Positions 1-5,521 of a stretch of DNA of 11,387 bases are shown here, piece after piece. Position numbers and translations under genes: made by a program. How positions within the stretch are numbered: position 1 is the first letter of the stretch; the number at the start of each line of letters is the position of its first letter. The notes beneath the pieces were generated by a model, which did no database searches, was not told the DNA's origin, and was given only the letters and a program-made list of their open reading frames with translations. The DNA is from Chloroflexota bacterium (GTDB lineage: Bacteria; Chloroflexota; Dormibacteria; Dormibacterales; Dormibacteraceae): positions 3,753-15,139 of the forward strand of contig DMCH01000030.1 of the NCBI GenBank assembly GCA_003446775.1. Reading direction: 5' to 3'.

Positions 1-278
1 TCGAGCTCGTGCACGCGGTGACGGTGACGCATGTGCTCGGTGAAGTGGTGGAGGCTGTCCATCCAGTGATAGAGCGTGCCCGCGATCAGGGTGAGGGCGA
101 CCGGCACCACAGCCACCGTCCATAGGGGCACCCCATCGATGTGGATCACCGACCAGTTCACGTCGACAGTGGTCAGATTGCTGTAGCCGAAGATGGTCGC
201 GGCCACACCGATCGCGAGTCCGATGAGGAGTGAGCTCGCGAGCAGGAAGCGCTGCCAGATGTGGTTCAAGTTCGGCAC
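1..278 (-). CDS. Partial small membrane protein, function unknown (C-terminus outside window)
   Basis: An open minus-strand frame enters from the left edge, so the 3' end of the gene is missing. From a GTG at 276-278 it gives 92 codons. A TTG three codons later (267-269) is an alternative start, and neither has a clear ribosome binding site. Two hydrophobic stretches are visible, residues about 11-32 (begins FLLASSLLIG) and about 50-71 (begins VPLWTVAVVP), which I read as two membrane segments. After the second comes a His/Arg-rich tail (HHFTEHMRHRHRVHEL), probably cytoplasmic. The gene lies 40 bp beyond the stop of the hydrolase in the same direction and may share its transcript. I do not recognise the family and assign no function. 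Continuous reading frame plus a clear hydrophobicity pattern support it as real. Confidence 0.55.
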   Translation of the reverse strand, partial: MPNLNHIWQRFLLASSLLIGLAIGVAATIFGYSNLTTVDVNWSVIHIDGVPLWTVAVVPVALTLIAGTLYHWMDSLHHFTEHMRHRHRVHEL

Positions 279-318
279 CGGCCGAAGGTTACCGGGTTTG
301 CCCCACGGTCGCCACGAC

Positions 319-1008
319 TTAATGCGAAGCGGCGCGGACCAGGGCTTGCGCCAGCACGCGAGGTCGAGACAGGAACGGCGAGTGCCCGCCCGGAAGCTCG
401 ATCGGCTCGATCCCTAGTTGCCGGCGAGCCGCGCGACGGCCGTAGTTCGGCGACACCATGCGATCGTCCGTGCAGACGATGTAGGCGGCCGGCACTGTCG
501 GCCACTGGCGCAGCGGCGTGACCTCCTGCGTGATCTTCCAGTACTGGGGTCGCAGCTGCCTCGCGGCCGCTTGCGCGACCTGCGGAACGCAGTCCTGGTA
601 GAACATCTCGATCGCTCCTCGCTCTGGCCACGACGCGCTCCCATCATCGTGTCCGATGGCGGGCTCTGACGGCTGGAAGCCGGTGCCGATGTCGGCGTGC
701 TGGGCGTCGAAGCTGAGCCCTGGGACGGGCAGGATCGCGCACAGGTAGATCGTCATCGCGGTGCGGACCCTGGAGGCCGCGATCGGGATGGTCAGGCCGG
801 CCAGCGAGTGCCCGACCATGACCACAGCGTCCGAACGTTTGGGAATCGCGTGGAGCACTTCGTCCACATATCGCTCGGCGCCCGCGTCGGGGTCGTCGCA
901 TGGCAGGTCGACGGCCGTGCTGGCGTGATCGCCGCGCTCGAGCTCTGCGCGAAGCTGGTCCCAGCACCAGGCGCCGTGGTAGGCACCGTGCACGAGCACG
1001 AAGTGCAT
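319..1008 (-). CDS. Alpha/beta-fold hydrolase (small esterase/MenH-like)
   Basis: The 229-residue protein has the hallmarks of a cofactor-free alpha/beta hydrolase. There is an N-terminal oxyanion-hole motif HGAYHGAW at residues 7-14 and a nucleophile elbow GHSLAG with Ser68. The acidic residue lies in CTDDRMV (Asp181 or Asp182), and the catalytic His209 is in GGHSPFLSRP near the C-terminus. The size and the HGA..GAW pattern resemble the plant methyl-esterase/hydroxynitrile-lyase and bacterial EstC-like group, whose members cleave esters or small carbonyl adducts. The substrate cannot be read from the sequence. There is no signal peptide, so it is probably cytosolic. The ATG at 1006-1008 is the only start placed just before the first beta strand, but no good Shine-Dalgarno sequence precedes it. 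It starts 42 bp downstream of the tmRNA 3' end with no terminator between them, so read-through from the tmRNA promoter is possible. Confidence 0.85.
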   Translation of the reverse strand: MHFVLVHGAYHGAWCWDQLRAELERGDHASTAVDLPCDDPDAGAERYVDEVLHAIPKRSDAVVMVGHSLAGLTIPIAASRVRTAMTIYLCAILPVPGLSFDAQHADIGTGFQPSEPAIGHDDGSASWPERGAIEMFYQDCVPQVAQAAARQLRPQYWKITQEVTPLRQWPTVPAAYIVCTDDRMVSPNYGRRAARRQLGIEPIELPGGHSPFLSRPRVLAQALVRAASH

Positions 1009-1050
1009 GAGGGAAGGATATGCGCCTTGGGATCAGCACCGAGTTCGGCT

Positions 1051-1429
1051 TGGTGGAGGCGGCGAGAGTTGAACTCGCGTCCGAAGCAGTGTCCCCCGAG
1101 ATCTCTACGAGCGTGTCCAGGATTTTGGTCTCGCTAGGCGGCTCCTCCCGACGGGATCCGCTTTTGCCAGCTGCGGTGGGTGTCCCGCCTCAGGGCCGAA
1201 GCTCCCCTAAAGCAGCAATCCGGTCTTTTTTGATACCGCTCCCCGGTCCGCCGGATTGACCGGGGGCAGCACCCGGGATCTAAGTCCCGGGACTCACGTC
1301 TCTACTGCTTACGCAGCGAGGGCGAGAGTGTTGGTCTTGTTGGCGTTTGTGAACGCTTGCGCTGTATCGCTCGCGGCTCTCGGCTCGCAATCCCGAAGCC
1401 CAACTACCCCGTCGAGACCGGACGCCCCC
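1051..1429 (-). ncRNA. ssrA: Transfer-messenger RNA (tmRNA, SsrA RNA)
   Basis: On the minus strand the 3' end reads as a tRNA-like T arm (GCGAG stem, TTCAACT loop, CTCGC) followed by CGCCTCC, A and an encoded CCA (1051-1053). The 5' end GGGGGCG (1423-1429) pairs with CGCCTCC over 7 bp with one G-U, and is followed by CCGGTCTCGACGGGG, the typical tmRNA D-region. Between them, at 1309-1344, is a tag frame ending LALAA-stop, then several GC-rich inverted repeats consistent with pseudoknots. The length of about 379 nt is normal for a one-piece tmRNA. With SmpB it frees ribosomes stalled on mRNAs without a stop and tags the product for proteolysis. smpB lies about 2.2 kb away on the same strand. 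Plus-strand reading frames across this region are shadows. The ends are inferred from the acceptor stem and may be off by a base. Confidence 0.95.
1309..1344 (-). other. tmRNA proteolysis-tag reading frame (probable tag ANKTNTLALAA)
   Basis: Inside the tmRNA, reading GCC AAC AAG to GCT GCG TAA gives the peptide ANKTNTLALAA and a stop at 1309-1311. The hydrophobic LALAA end is what ClpXP-type proteases and adaptors recognise in SsrA-tagged proteins. The resume codon is the uncertain part. GCC at 1342-1344 fits the usual Ala start and tag length. An upstream in-frame GCG at 1354-1356 would give a 15-residue tag beginning AFTN. The bases just 5' of the GCC also form a small hairpin (GCGTT, CACA loop, AACGC) that would overlap it. 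Confidence 0.75.
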
Positions 1430-1456
1430 ACGAAGCTGAACTCGGTTGCACCCCTG

Positions 1457-1462
1457 ATTCTA
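1457..1462 (-). promoter_or_regulatory. Probable -10 box of the ssrA promoter
   Basis: On the minus strand TAGAAT lies 27 nt before the mature tmRNA 5' end. Transcription starting about 7 nt downstream of it would leave a 5' leader of roughly 20 nt, removed by RNase P as is normal for tmRNA. No convincing -35 hexamer is visible at the right distance. Strong -10 with weak -35 is inferred, not shown. Confidence 0.4.
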
Positions 1463-1541
1463 CCCGCCGGGGCCCAGAGCTAAGCGCAGGCGCCGGCCGG
1501 GGAGGCGGAATTACGTCCGCTCTTGAACCTTCTGGTCTAAT

Positions 1542-1546
1542 GGAGG
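1542..1546 (+). promoter_or_regulatory. Ribosome binding site of the R2-like oxidase gene
   Basis: GGAGG sits 6 bp before the ATG at 1553, a near-perfect Shine-Dalgarno match that fixes this start. The bases just before it, TCTAAT at 1536-1541, look like a -10 box, but a transcript from there would start inside or after the Shine-Dalgarno. I therefore do not call it a promoter. The 123-bp gap between the tmRNA 5' end and this gene must carry both divergent promoters. Confidence 0.7.
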
Positions 1547-1552
1547 CGCGCC

Positions 1553-2500
1553 ATGGCGGTTGAGACTGAACGGGAACACCTCGACCCGGATCTGGAACGC
1601 ATCGCCCGGGCGAACCTCACGGAGCTCGGGGACATCCGGATCGACGACGTGCTCTCGTTCATCGATCGCGGCATCGAGAACATGCCCAGCTACATGGACC
1701 TGTACCGCCGCTGGGAGTCGCAGCAATGGGCAGTGGGCGACCTCGACTTCACGCTCGACCGTCAGGACTGGCTCCAGGCAACTGACATGGATCGGAAATC
1801 GACGCTTTGGTCTCACCGCCTCTTCTTCAACGGCGAGGAACGCGTCACGTCCACGCTCGCGCCATTTGTCTGGGCGGCCCCGTCACCCGAGATCGAGATC
1901 TTTCTCTCGACCCAGATGGCCGATGAGGCTCGCCACACGGCCTTCTTCGATCGCTGGTGGCATGAGGTGGTGGGCACGCAGACCAAGAACCTTGGAGACC
2001 TGCTGGCCGAGATCCGACCTGACACCAGTGAGGGCTACAACGAGCTGTTCTACGACCGCCTGCCCTCGACCGCCCAGCGGCTCGCAAGCAACCCGAAGGA
2101 CATCGAGGCATTCATCGAGGGCGTCACGCTGTATCACATCGTGATCGAGGCGACGCTGGCCCTCACGGCCCAGCGCTTCGAGCTCGAATCGATGCGCGAG
2201 ATGGGCACCACGGACCGCGGCTTCTATCGCGGTTTCATCGCCATCGCGCGCGATGAGTCTCGCCACGTGAGCTTCGGCATCAAGGTGCTGCGAGATGCAG
2301 TGCGCGAGGATGCAGCTCGCTTCGCGCCGATCATCCAGAAGACCCTGGTGGAATGCCTGCCTCTGATCTCGAATACGCTCGATCCGCCCGACCCGCGTTA
2401 CATCACCGACTACGGGCACACCGAGAGCGAGATCCTGCAGTTCGCCTTCGACTCGCTCAACAAGCGCCTGCGGGCGATCGGGATCAACCTCGCTGCCTGA
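1553..2500 (+). CDS. R2-like di-iron oxidase (R2lox-type, ferritin-like superfamily)
   Basis: This 315-residue protein has the four-helix carboxylate metal site of the ribonucleotide reductase R2 superfamily. The ligands read as Glu95 (GEERV), Glu125 and His128 (DEARH), Glu199 (YHIVIEA), and Glu235 and His238 (DESRH). The length matches R2-like ligand-binding oxidases (about 310 residues, such as mycobacterial Rv0233) rather than true R2 subunits. Val98 is three residues after the first Glu and Tyr194 five before the fourth ligand. These are the positions that form the Val-Tyr ether crosslink in studied R2lox proteins, which hold a Mn/Fe centre and a long-chain lipid. The first-to-second ligand spacing (30) is slightly shorter than I recall for R2lox. 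No large-subunit (nrdA/nrdE) gene is nearby, which argues against dNTP synthesis. The physiological reaction of the family is unknown. It is likely co-transcribed with the acetyltransferase 14 bp downstream. Confidence 0.85.
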   Translation: MAVETEREHLDPDLERIARANLTELGDIRIDDVLSFIDRGIENMPSYMDLYRRWESQQWAVGDLDFTLDRQDWLQATDMDRKSTLWSHRLFFNGEERVTSTLAPFVWAAPSPEIEIFLSTQMADEARHTAFFDRWWHEVVGTQTKNLGDLLAEIRPDTSEGYNELFYDRLPSTAQRLASNPKDIEAFIEGVTLYHIVIEATLALTAQRFELESMREMGTTDRGFYRGFIAIARDESRHVSFGIKVLRDAVREDAARFAPIIQKTLVECLPLISNTLDPPDPRYITDYGHTESEILQFAFDSLNKRLRAIGINLAA

Positions 2501-2514
2501 AACAGGGACCTCGC

Positions 2515-2934
2515 ATGAACATCGAGCGCATGGGGCCGGATGATCACGGGCGGGTGATCGCAGCGAGGCATCTCTTTGACTACCCACCGCGGCCAGCCGC
2601 GGTGAATCGATTCCTGGCCGACTCGAATCACCACCTGCTGATCGCCTACTCGAACGACGTCCCCGCCGGCTTCGTGTCAGGCGTTGAAGTAACCCACCCG
2701 GACAAGGGCGCGGAGATGTTCTTGTACGAGCTCGCCGTGGACGAAGGTCACCGGCGACAAGGCATCGGCACCGCATTGGTGCAGGCGCTTCGTGACCTGG
2801 CTCGCGAACAGGGATGCTATGGAATGTGGGTCCTCACCGATGACGACAACGCCGCGGCCGGCGCCACCTACCGCAAAGCCGGTGGCGAGGTCGAAAGCCA
2901 GCCCCTCATGTTCTCGTGGCGGTTCGGGACCTAA
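2515..2934 (+). CDS. GNAT-family N-acetyltransferase, AAC(3)-I-like
   Basis: The 139-residue protein is a single GNAT domain. The acetyl-CoA pyrophosphate loop (motif A) is HRRQGIGTAL at residues 79-88, preceded by the beta-4 strand FLYELAV and followed by a helix and the YRKAGG motif B region near residue 119. The layout, with YELAVDEGHRRQGIGTALV and a terminal beta strand MFSWRF, resembles aminoglycoside 3-N-acetyltransferases of the AAC(3)-I type and their many chromosomal relatives. Family likeness alone does not show drug resistance, and the natural acceptor is unknown. The ATG at 2515 is chosen because AGGGA lies 6 bp upstream and the fold begins there. The longer open frame from 2353 runs inside the oxidase gene and is not needed. 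It is 14 bp behind the oxidase gene, so the two probably form an operon. It ends 21 bp from the convergent Nudix gene. Confidence 0.85.
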   Translation: MNIERMGPDDHGRVIAARHLFDYPPRPAAVNRFLADSNHHLLIAYSNDVPAGFVSGVEVTHPDKGAEMFLYELAVDEGHRRQGIGTALVQALRDLAREQGCYGMWVLTDDDNAAAGATYRKAGGEVESQPLMFSWRFGT

Positions 2935-2955
2935 GCATTAGGGCGACTGGAGTAA

Positions 2956-3444
2956 TCAGATGCCCACGTCGATCGGTCGCTCAGGTATGCGCCGTTCGAT
3001 CAACGGAGCGAGAAACTGAGAAATGAGCCTCGGCGCGAAAACTGTTTCTCGTGCGCCCTCGATCTCGTTGAGTCTCCACCATCGGTGACCCAGGACGATG
3101 TCGACCTCTATCGGTTCCAGTCGACTAGTGTCGATTGCAGACGACTCCGTCCTCGCGAGGAAGAAGCGCTCGCGCTGTCTGTATGTCGTTCCACGAAACT
3201 CGAACTGGTGTTCGCGCACCCAGACCCATGGACCCAAGACCGCCGTGACCTGACCAACCTCTTCGCGAAGCTCACGCAGGGCGGCTTGTCTGTGAGTTTC
3301 CCCGGGAGCGAGCGCGCCGCCCGGGGTGATCCAAACCGTGCGCGCCTCGCGCTCATCCAGCCGTATCAGTTGTAGAAGGATCCGGTCCTGTGGATCCAGC
3401 AGCACAACGCGTGCGGCTACGCGATCGACAACCTTCTGGGACAC
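2956..3444 (-). CDS. Nudix hydrolase
   Basis: From a GTG at 3442-3444 the protein has 162 residues, the usual size of a single Nudix domain. The Nudix box is complete and begins at Gly43: GALAPGE, seven residues, then RELREEVG, with the metal-binding Glu pair at 61-62. These enzymes cleave nucleoside diphosphates linked to another moiety, and the sequence does not tell which substrate. The open frame continues upstream to a TTG at 3624, but that extension is Arg/Gly/Pro-rich and is translated from the hairpin repeat, so I exclude it. An ATG at 3478-3480 is an alternative with no ribosome binding site. For the GTG start, a TATGGT on the minus strand ends 6 bp before it. This could be a -10 box of a leaderless transcript, which I hold weakly. 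It is convergent with the acetyltransferase gene. Confidence 0.8.
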   Translation of the reverse strand: MSQKVVDRVAARVVLLDPQDRILLQLIRLDEREARTVWITPGGALAPGETHRQAALRELREEVGQVTAVLGPWVWVREHQFEFRGTTYRQRERFFLARTESSAIDTSRLEPIEVDIVLGHRWWRLNEIEGARETVFAPRLISQFLAPLIERRIPERPIDVGI

Positions 3445-3557
3445 CCGGGAACCATATCCAGAGCAACGGGGTAAGGCCATGCCTGAAGGCGTGGGGGGTT
3501 CAAGCTGTCTTTGGGTCGATCCCCGTAATACCTCTCCCGTCGTCGTGGCCAGCTGTC

Positions 3558-3616
3558 CTTCCCCACCCGGTCTGCTCGCTGCGCGAGCAGACCGACCTCC
3601 CCGCGTGGCGGGGAGG
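3558..3616 (+). repeat. Double-hairpin repeat element, copy 1 (59 bp)
   Basis: Two back-to-back perfect palindromes: an 11-bp stem with a 3-nt loop at 3569-3593 (arm GGTCTGCTCGC) and a 9-bp stem with loop GTG at 3596-3616 (arm CCTCCCCGC), led by CTTCCCCACCC. A copy of exactly the same length with 51 of 59 identical bases is at 9346-9404 in the same orientation. It lies in the gap between smpB and the Nudix gene. It resembles REP-type dispersed palindromes, but no transposase of the REP-associated kind is in the window. Confidence 0.85.
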
Positions 3617-3621
3617 CGAGT

Positions 3622-3651
3622 CAACTCCCTGCACTGTCGGGAGGCGAGTTG
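3622..3651 (-). terminator. Possible terminator-like hairpin after smpB
   Basis: Reading the minus strand, CAACTC (3651-3646) and GAGTTG (3627-3622) are inverted and can extend by CCT/AGG with one bulged G, giving a stem of about 9 bp that begins 6 bp past the smpB stop codon. There is no T tract, so it is not a textbook intrinsic terminator. It could equally stabilise the 3' end of the operon mRNA together with the adjoining double-hairpin element. Confidence 0.35.
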
Positions 3652-3657
3652 CCGTAA

Positions 3658-4131
3658 TTAGTGGCGGCGCATCGCGCGAGCGATCTCGCGCTTGGCGTCG
3701 CGCTCGGCGATCGCCTCCCGTTTGTCGTACTGCTTCTTGCCGCGCGCCAGGCCGACCTCGACCTTCGCGTGGTTCCGCGAGAAGTACATGCGCAGTGGGA
3801 TGAGCGTGTACCCCTTCTGCCTCACCTTTCCGATCAGACTCGAGATCTCCTTGCGATGGAGCAGGAGCTTGCGAGGACGCAGCGGCTCGTGGTTCATGAG
3901 GTTCGCCTGCGCGTAGGGCGAGATGTGCACGTTTTCCAGCCACGCCTCGTTGCCATCGATCCGCACGAACCCGTCCCGAAGGTTCGCGCGCCCGTTGCGC
4001 ACGGACTTCACCTCGGTGCCCGTGAGCATGATCCCCGCCTCGAGCTTCTCGTCGATGAAGTAGTCGTGGTAAGCACGGCGGTTGACCGCGATGTCTCGCT
4101 CGCGCTCGTCCTTCTTATCTTGCTCAGGCAT
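3658..4131 (-). CDS. smpB: SsrA-binding protein SmpB
   Basis: SmpB binds the tRNA-like part of tmRNA and delivers it to stalled ribosomes, its C-terminal tail taking the place of mRNA in the decoding channel. The 157-residue protein is of standard length and carries the family signatures in order: NRRAYHDYFI (17-26), GTEVKSVRNGRANLRDGF (38-55), HISPY (69-73), RPRKLLLHRKEI (85-96), GLARGKKQYDKREA (127-140), then a basic tail ending MRRH. The ATG at 4129-4131 overlaps the end of fmt by 8 bp, and AGGGCGG within fmt serves as ribosome binding site, so the two are probably translationally coupled. It is the last gene of the minus-strand cluster. Its RNA partner ssrA lies about 2.2 kb further on the same strand, separated by the Nudix gene and the divergent oxidase pair. 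Confidence 0.97.
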   Translation of the reverse strand: MPEQDKKDERERDIAVNRRAYHDYFIDEKLEAGIMLTGTEVKSVRNGRANLRDGFVRIDGNEAWLENVHISPYAQANLMNHEPLRPRKLLLHRKEISSLIGKVRQKGYTLIPLRMYFSRNHAKVEVGLARGKKQYDKREAIAERDAKREIARAMRRH

Positions 4132-4951
4132 CGCGCCGCCCTAGCACCTGCTTCGCCGGCGCCGGCTTCTTGCCCGGCGCCTGGACGACATCCGGGACGT
4201 ACCGATCGCCTTCCACGTGGCCGCTGAGTACCTTGACCCGTCCACGCGCAGTCGGCAGCGTCGCGCCAGGCCAAGGCTGTAGGGCTCGCACCCGCCTGTC
4301 CATCTCTTGAGCATCCATCTCCCAATCGAGCTCGCCGTTCTCGCGGCGCAGTCGCGGAGCGACGGTGGCCCGTGCGTGGTCCTGCTCTGTCGGCTCGATG
4401 GCGTCGAGCCGTGCCAGCGTGTCGACCAGCAGCTCGGCACCCAAGCGAGACAGCCGCGCGGTCAGTCCTGGCGCATCCTCCTGCACGCCGATTTCGGTGC
4501 GCCGCGTGGACAGGATCGGCCCATGGTCGAGCTGCTCATCCATCTTCATGATGGTGACGCCTGTCTCGCGATCGCCCGCAAGGATCGCATGGGCGATCGG
4601 CGCGGCCCCACGGTGTCGCGGCAACAGCGAAGCGTGGACATTCACAACTCCTCGCGCAGGAATCGCCAGCACGTCGGCGGGGATGATCTGCCCATACGCG
4701 ACTACGACCATCAGGTCGGGCTTCAATTCGCGGAGACGAGCGACCACCGCCGGGTCGCGGATCTTCTCCGGCTGCAGCACCGGCAGCCCCAACTCTTGGG
4801 CGGCGACCTTGACCGGCGACGGCGTGACCTTTCTCCGATTGCCGGGCCGGTCCGGCTGGGTGATGACCAGCACGATCTCGTGGCCGGCCGCGTGCAGCGC
4901 CCGCAGCGAAGGCACGGCGAAGCCGGCCGTGCCCGCGAAAACGATCCTCAG
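4124..4951 (-). CDS. fmt: Methionyl-tRNA formyltransferase (short C-terminal domain, apparent CTG start)
   Basis: Fmt transfers a formyl group from 10-formyl-THF to initiator Met-tRNA. The catalytic domain is intact: RIVFAGTAGFAVPSL at the N-terminus, the tRNA-reading loop region PDRPGNRRKVTPSPVK, then Asn104, His106 in VNVHASLLP, and Asp142 in QLDHGPI, matching Asn106, His108 and Asp144 of the E. coli enzyme. The conserved N-terminal residues continue upstream of the first GTG (4913-4915). Alignment puts the start at a CTG (4949-4951), 13 bp after the def stop, with no ATG, GTG or TTG at the expected place and only a weak AAGG upstream. The protein is about 275 residues against a usual 305-320. 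The missing part appears to be internal to the C-terminal tRNA-binding domain, because the terminal PGKKPAP motif is still present. It overlaps smpB by 8 bp. Confidence 0.93.
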   Translation of the reverse strand: MRIVFAGTAGFAVPSLRALHAAGHEIVLVITQPDRPGNRRKVTPSPVKVAAQELGLPVLQPEKIRDPAVVARLRELKPDLMVVVAYGQIIPADVLAIPARGVVNVHASLLPRHRGAAPIAHAILAGDRETGVTIMKMDEQLDHGPILSTRRTEIGVQEDAPGLTARLSRLGAELLVDTLARLDAIEPTEQDHARATVAPRLRRENGELDWEMDAQEMDRRVRALQPWPGATLPTARGRVKVLSGHVEGDRYVPDVVQAPGKKPAPAKQVLGRRDA

Positions 4952-4964
4952 GAAGGTGGTGGCC

Positions 4965-5480
4965 TTAGCCCGAAGCCGCCGCCACGGCTTCTTCCTGGTC
5001 CTCGAGCTCGAGATCCTCGACCCGTCGCAGCGTGTCGAGGCTCGTGAGCTGGTCGATGAACAGGACTCCGTCGAGGTGGTCGAGCTCGTGCTGAAAGGCG
5101 CGCGAAGTGAACCCGGTCGACTTGATGCGCACCTCTTTGCCGTGGCGATTGCGTGCCTTGACCACGACGGTCTCGAAGCGCTTCACCTCGCCGACCCATC
5201 CGGGGTAGCTCAGGCAACCTTCGGGGCCGATCTGCTCGCCGGCATGCTTGACGATCTCCGGGTTGACAAGGCCCCAGATCTGGTTGTCGTCACCCTTGAC
5301 CACGCACACGCGCAGGGGCACGCCGATCTGGTTGGCGGCGAGACCTGCGCCGGGGGCATCGAGCATGGTTTCGGTGAGATCGTCGATGAGGCGCTGGATG
5401 GACGTGTCGACGCGCGACACCTTCTTCGCCTTCTCGCGAAGGACAGGATGCTCGAACGTCAGGATCGGTCGGATGGCCAC
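4965..5480 (-). CDS. def: Peptide deformylase
   Basis: Def removes the N-formyl group from new proteins, undoing the work of Fmt encoded next to it. All three family motifs are present in the 171-residue protein: GAGLAANQIG (44-53), EGCLS (87-91) with metal ligand Cys89, and QHELDHLDG (130-138) with His131, His135 and catalytic Glu132. The length is normal, with an acidic C-terminal tail rich in Glu. The start is a GTG (5478-5480) followed by AIRPILTFEHPVLR, the usual N-terminus. No Shine-Dalgarno sequence precedes it. Instead a TAAAAT box ends 7 bp upstream, suggesting leaderless transcription in addition to any read-through from priA, whose stop is 41 bp away. fmt begins 13 bp after its stop. 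Confidence 0.96.
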   Translation of the reverse strand: MAIRPILTFEHPVLREKAKKVSRVDTSIQRLIDDLTETMLDAPGAGLAANQIGVPLRVCVVKGDDNQIWGLVNPEIVKHAGEQIGPEGCLSYPGWVGEVKRFETVVVKARNRHGKEVRIKSTGFTSRAFQHELDHLDGVLFIDQLTSLDTLRRVEDLELEDQEEAVAAASG

Positions 5481-5487
5481 GAGATCG

Positions 5488-5493
5488 ATTTTA
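5488..5493 (-). promoter_or_regulatory. Probable -10 box of a leaderless def promoter
   Basis: TAAAAT on the minus strand is followed by 7 bp and then the GTG start of def. With normal spacing the first transcribed base would be the G of that GTG. A weak -35 candidate (TTGGGG or ATTGGG) lies 15-16 bp upstream. There is no Shine-Dalgarno sequence between the box and the start codon. This would let def, fmt and smpB be transcribed separately from priA. Confidence 0.45.
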
Positions 5494-5521
5494 CCCGCCT
5501 ACCGTCGACCCCAATCCCCTC

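Noticed and set aside
1020..1483. Plus-strand open frames of 79 and 75 codons across 1020-1483
   Set aside because: They lie across the tmRNA gene on the opposite strand, show no protein-like composition, and are explained by the RNA.
2353..2514. Upstream extension of the acetyltransferase frame into the oxidase gene
   Set aside because: It overlaps conserved oxidase codons in another frame. The ATG at 2515 has a ribosome binding site and fits the GNAT start.
1883..2776. Long minus-strand open frame antisense to the oxidase and acetyltransferase genes
   Set aside because: It is a GC-driven shadow: Arg/Gly/Leu-rich, no recognisable motif, and both sense genes have full conserved motifs.
3500..3530. 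tRNA-like T-arm string GGGTCGATCCCCG in the gap before smpB
   Set aside because: No acceptor stem, anticodon arm or CCA end can be built around it on either strand.
3445..3624. N-terminal extension of the Nudix frame up to a TTG at 3624
   Set aside because: The added residues are the translated hairpin repeat and spacer with no fold; a Nudix domain of normal length begins at the GTG at 3444.
3558..3651. CRISPR-like or tandem repeat array
   Set aside because: Only one local copy with palindromic arms and a short GGGAGGCGAG direct repeat; no regular spacers and no cas genes.
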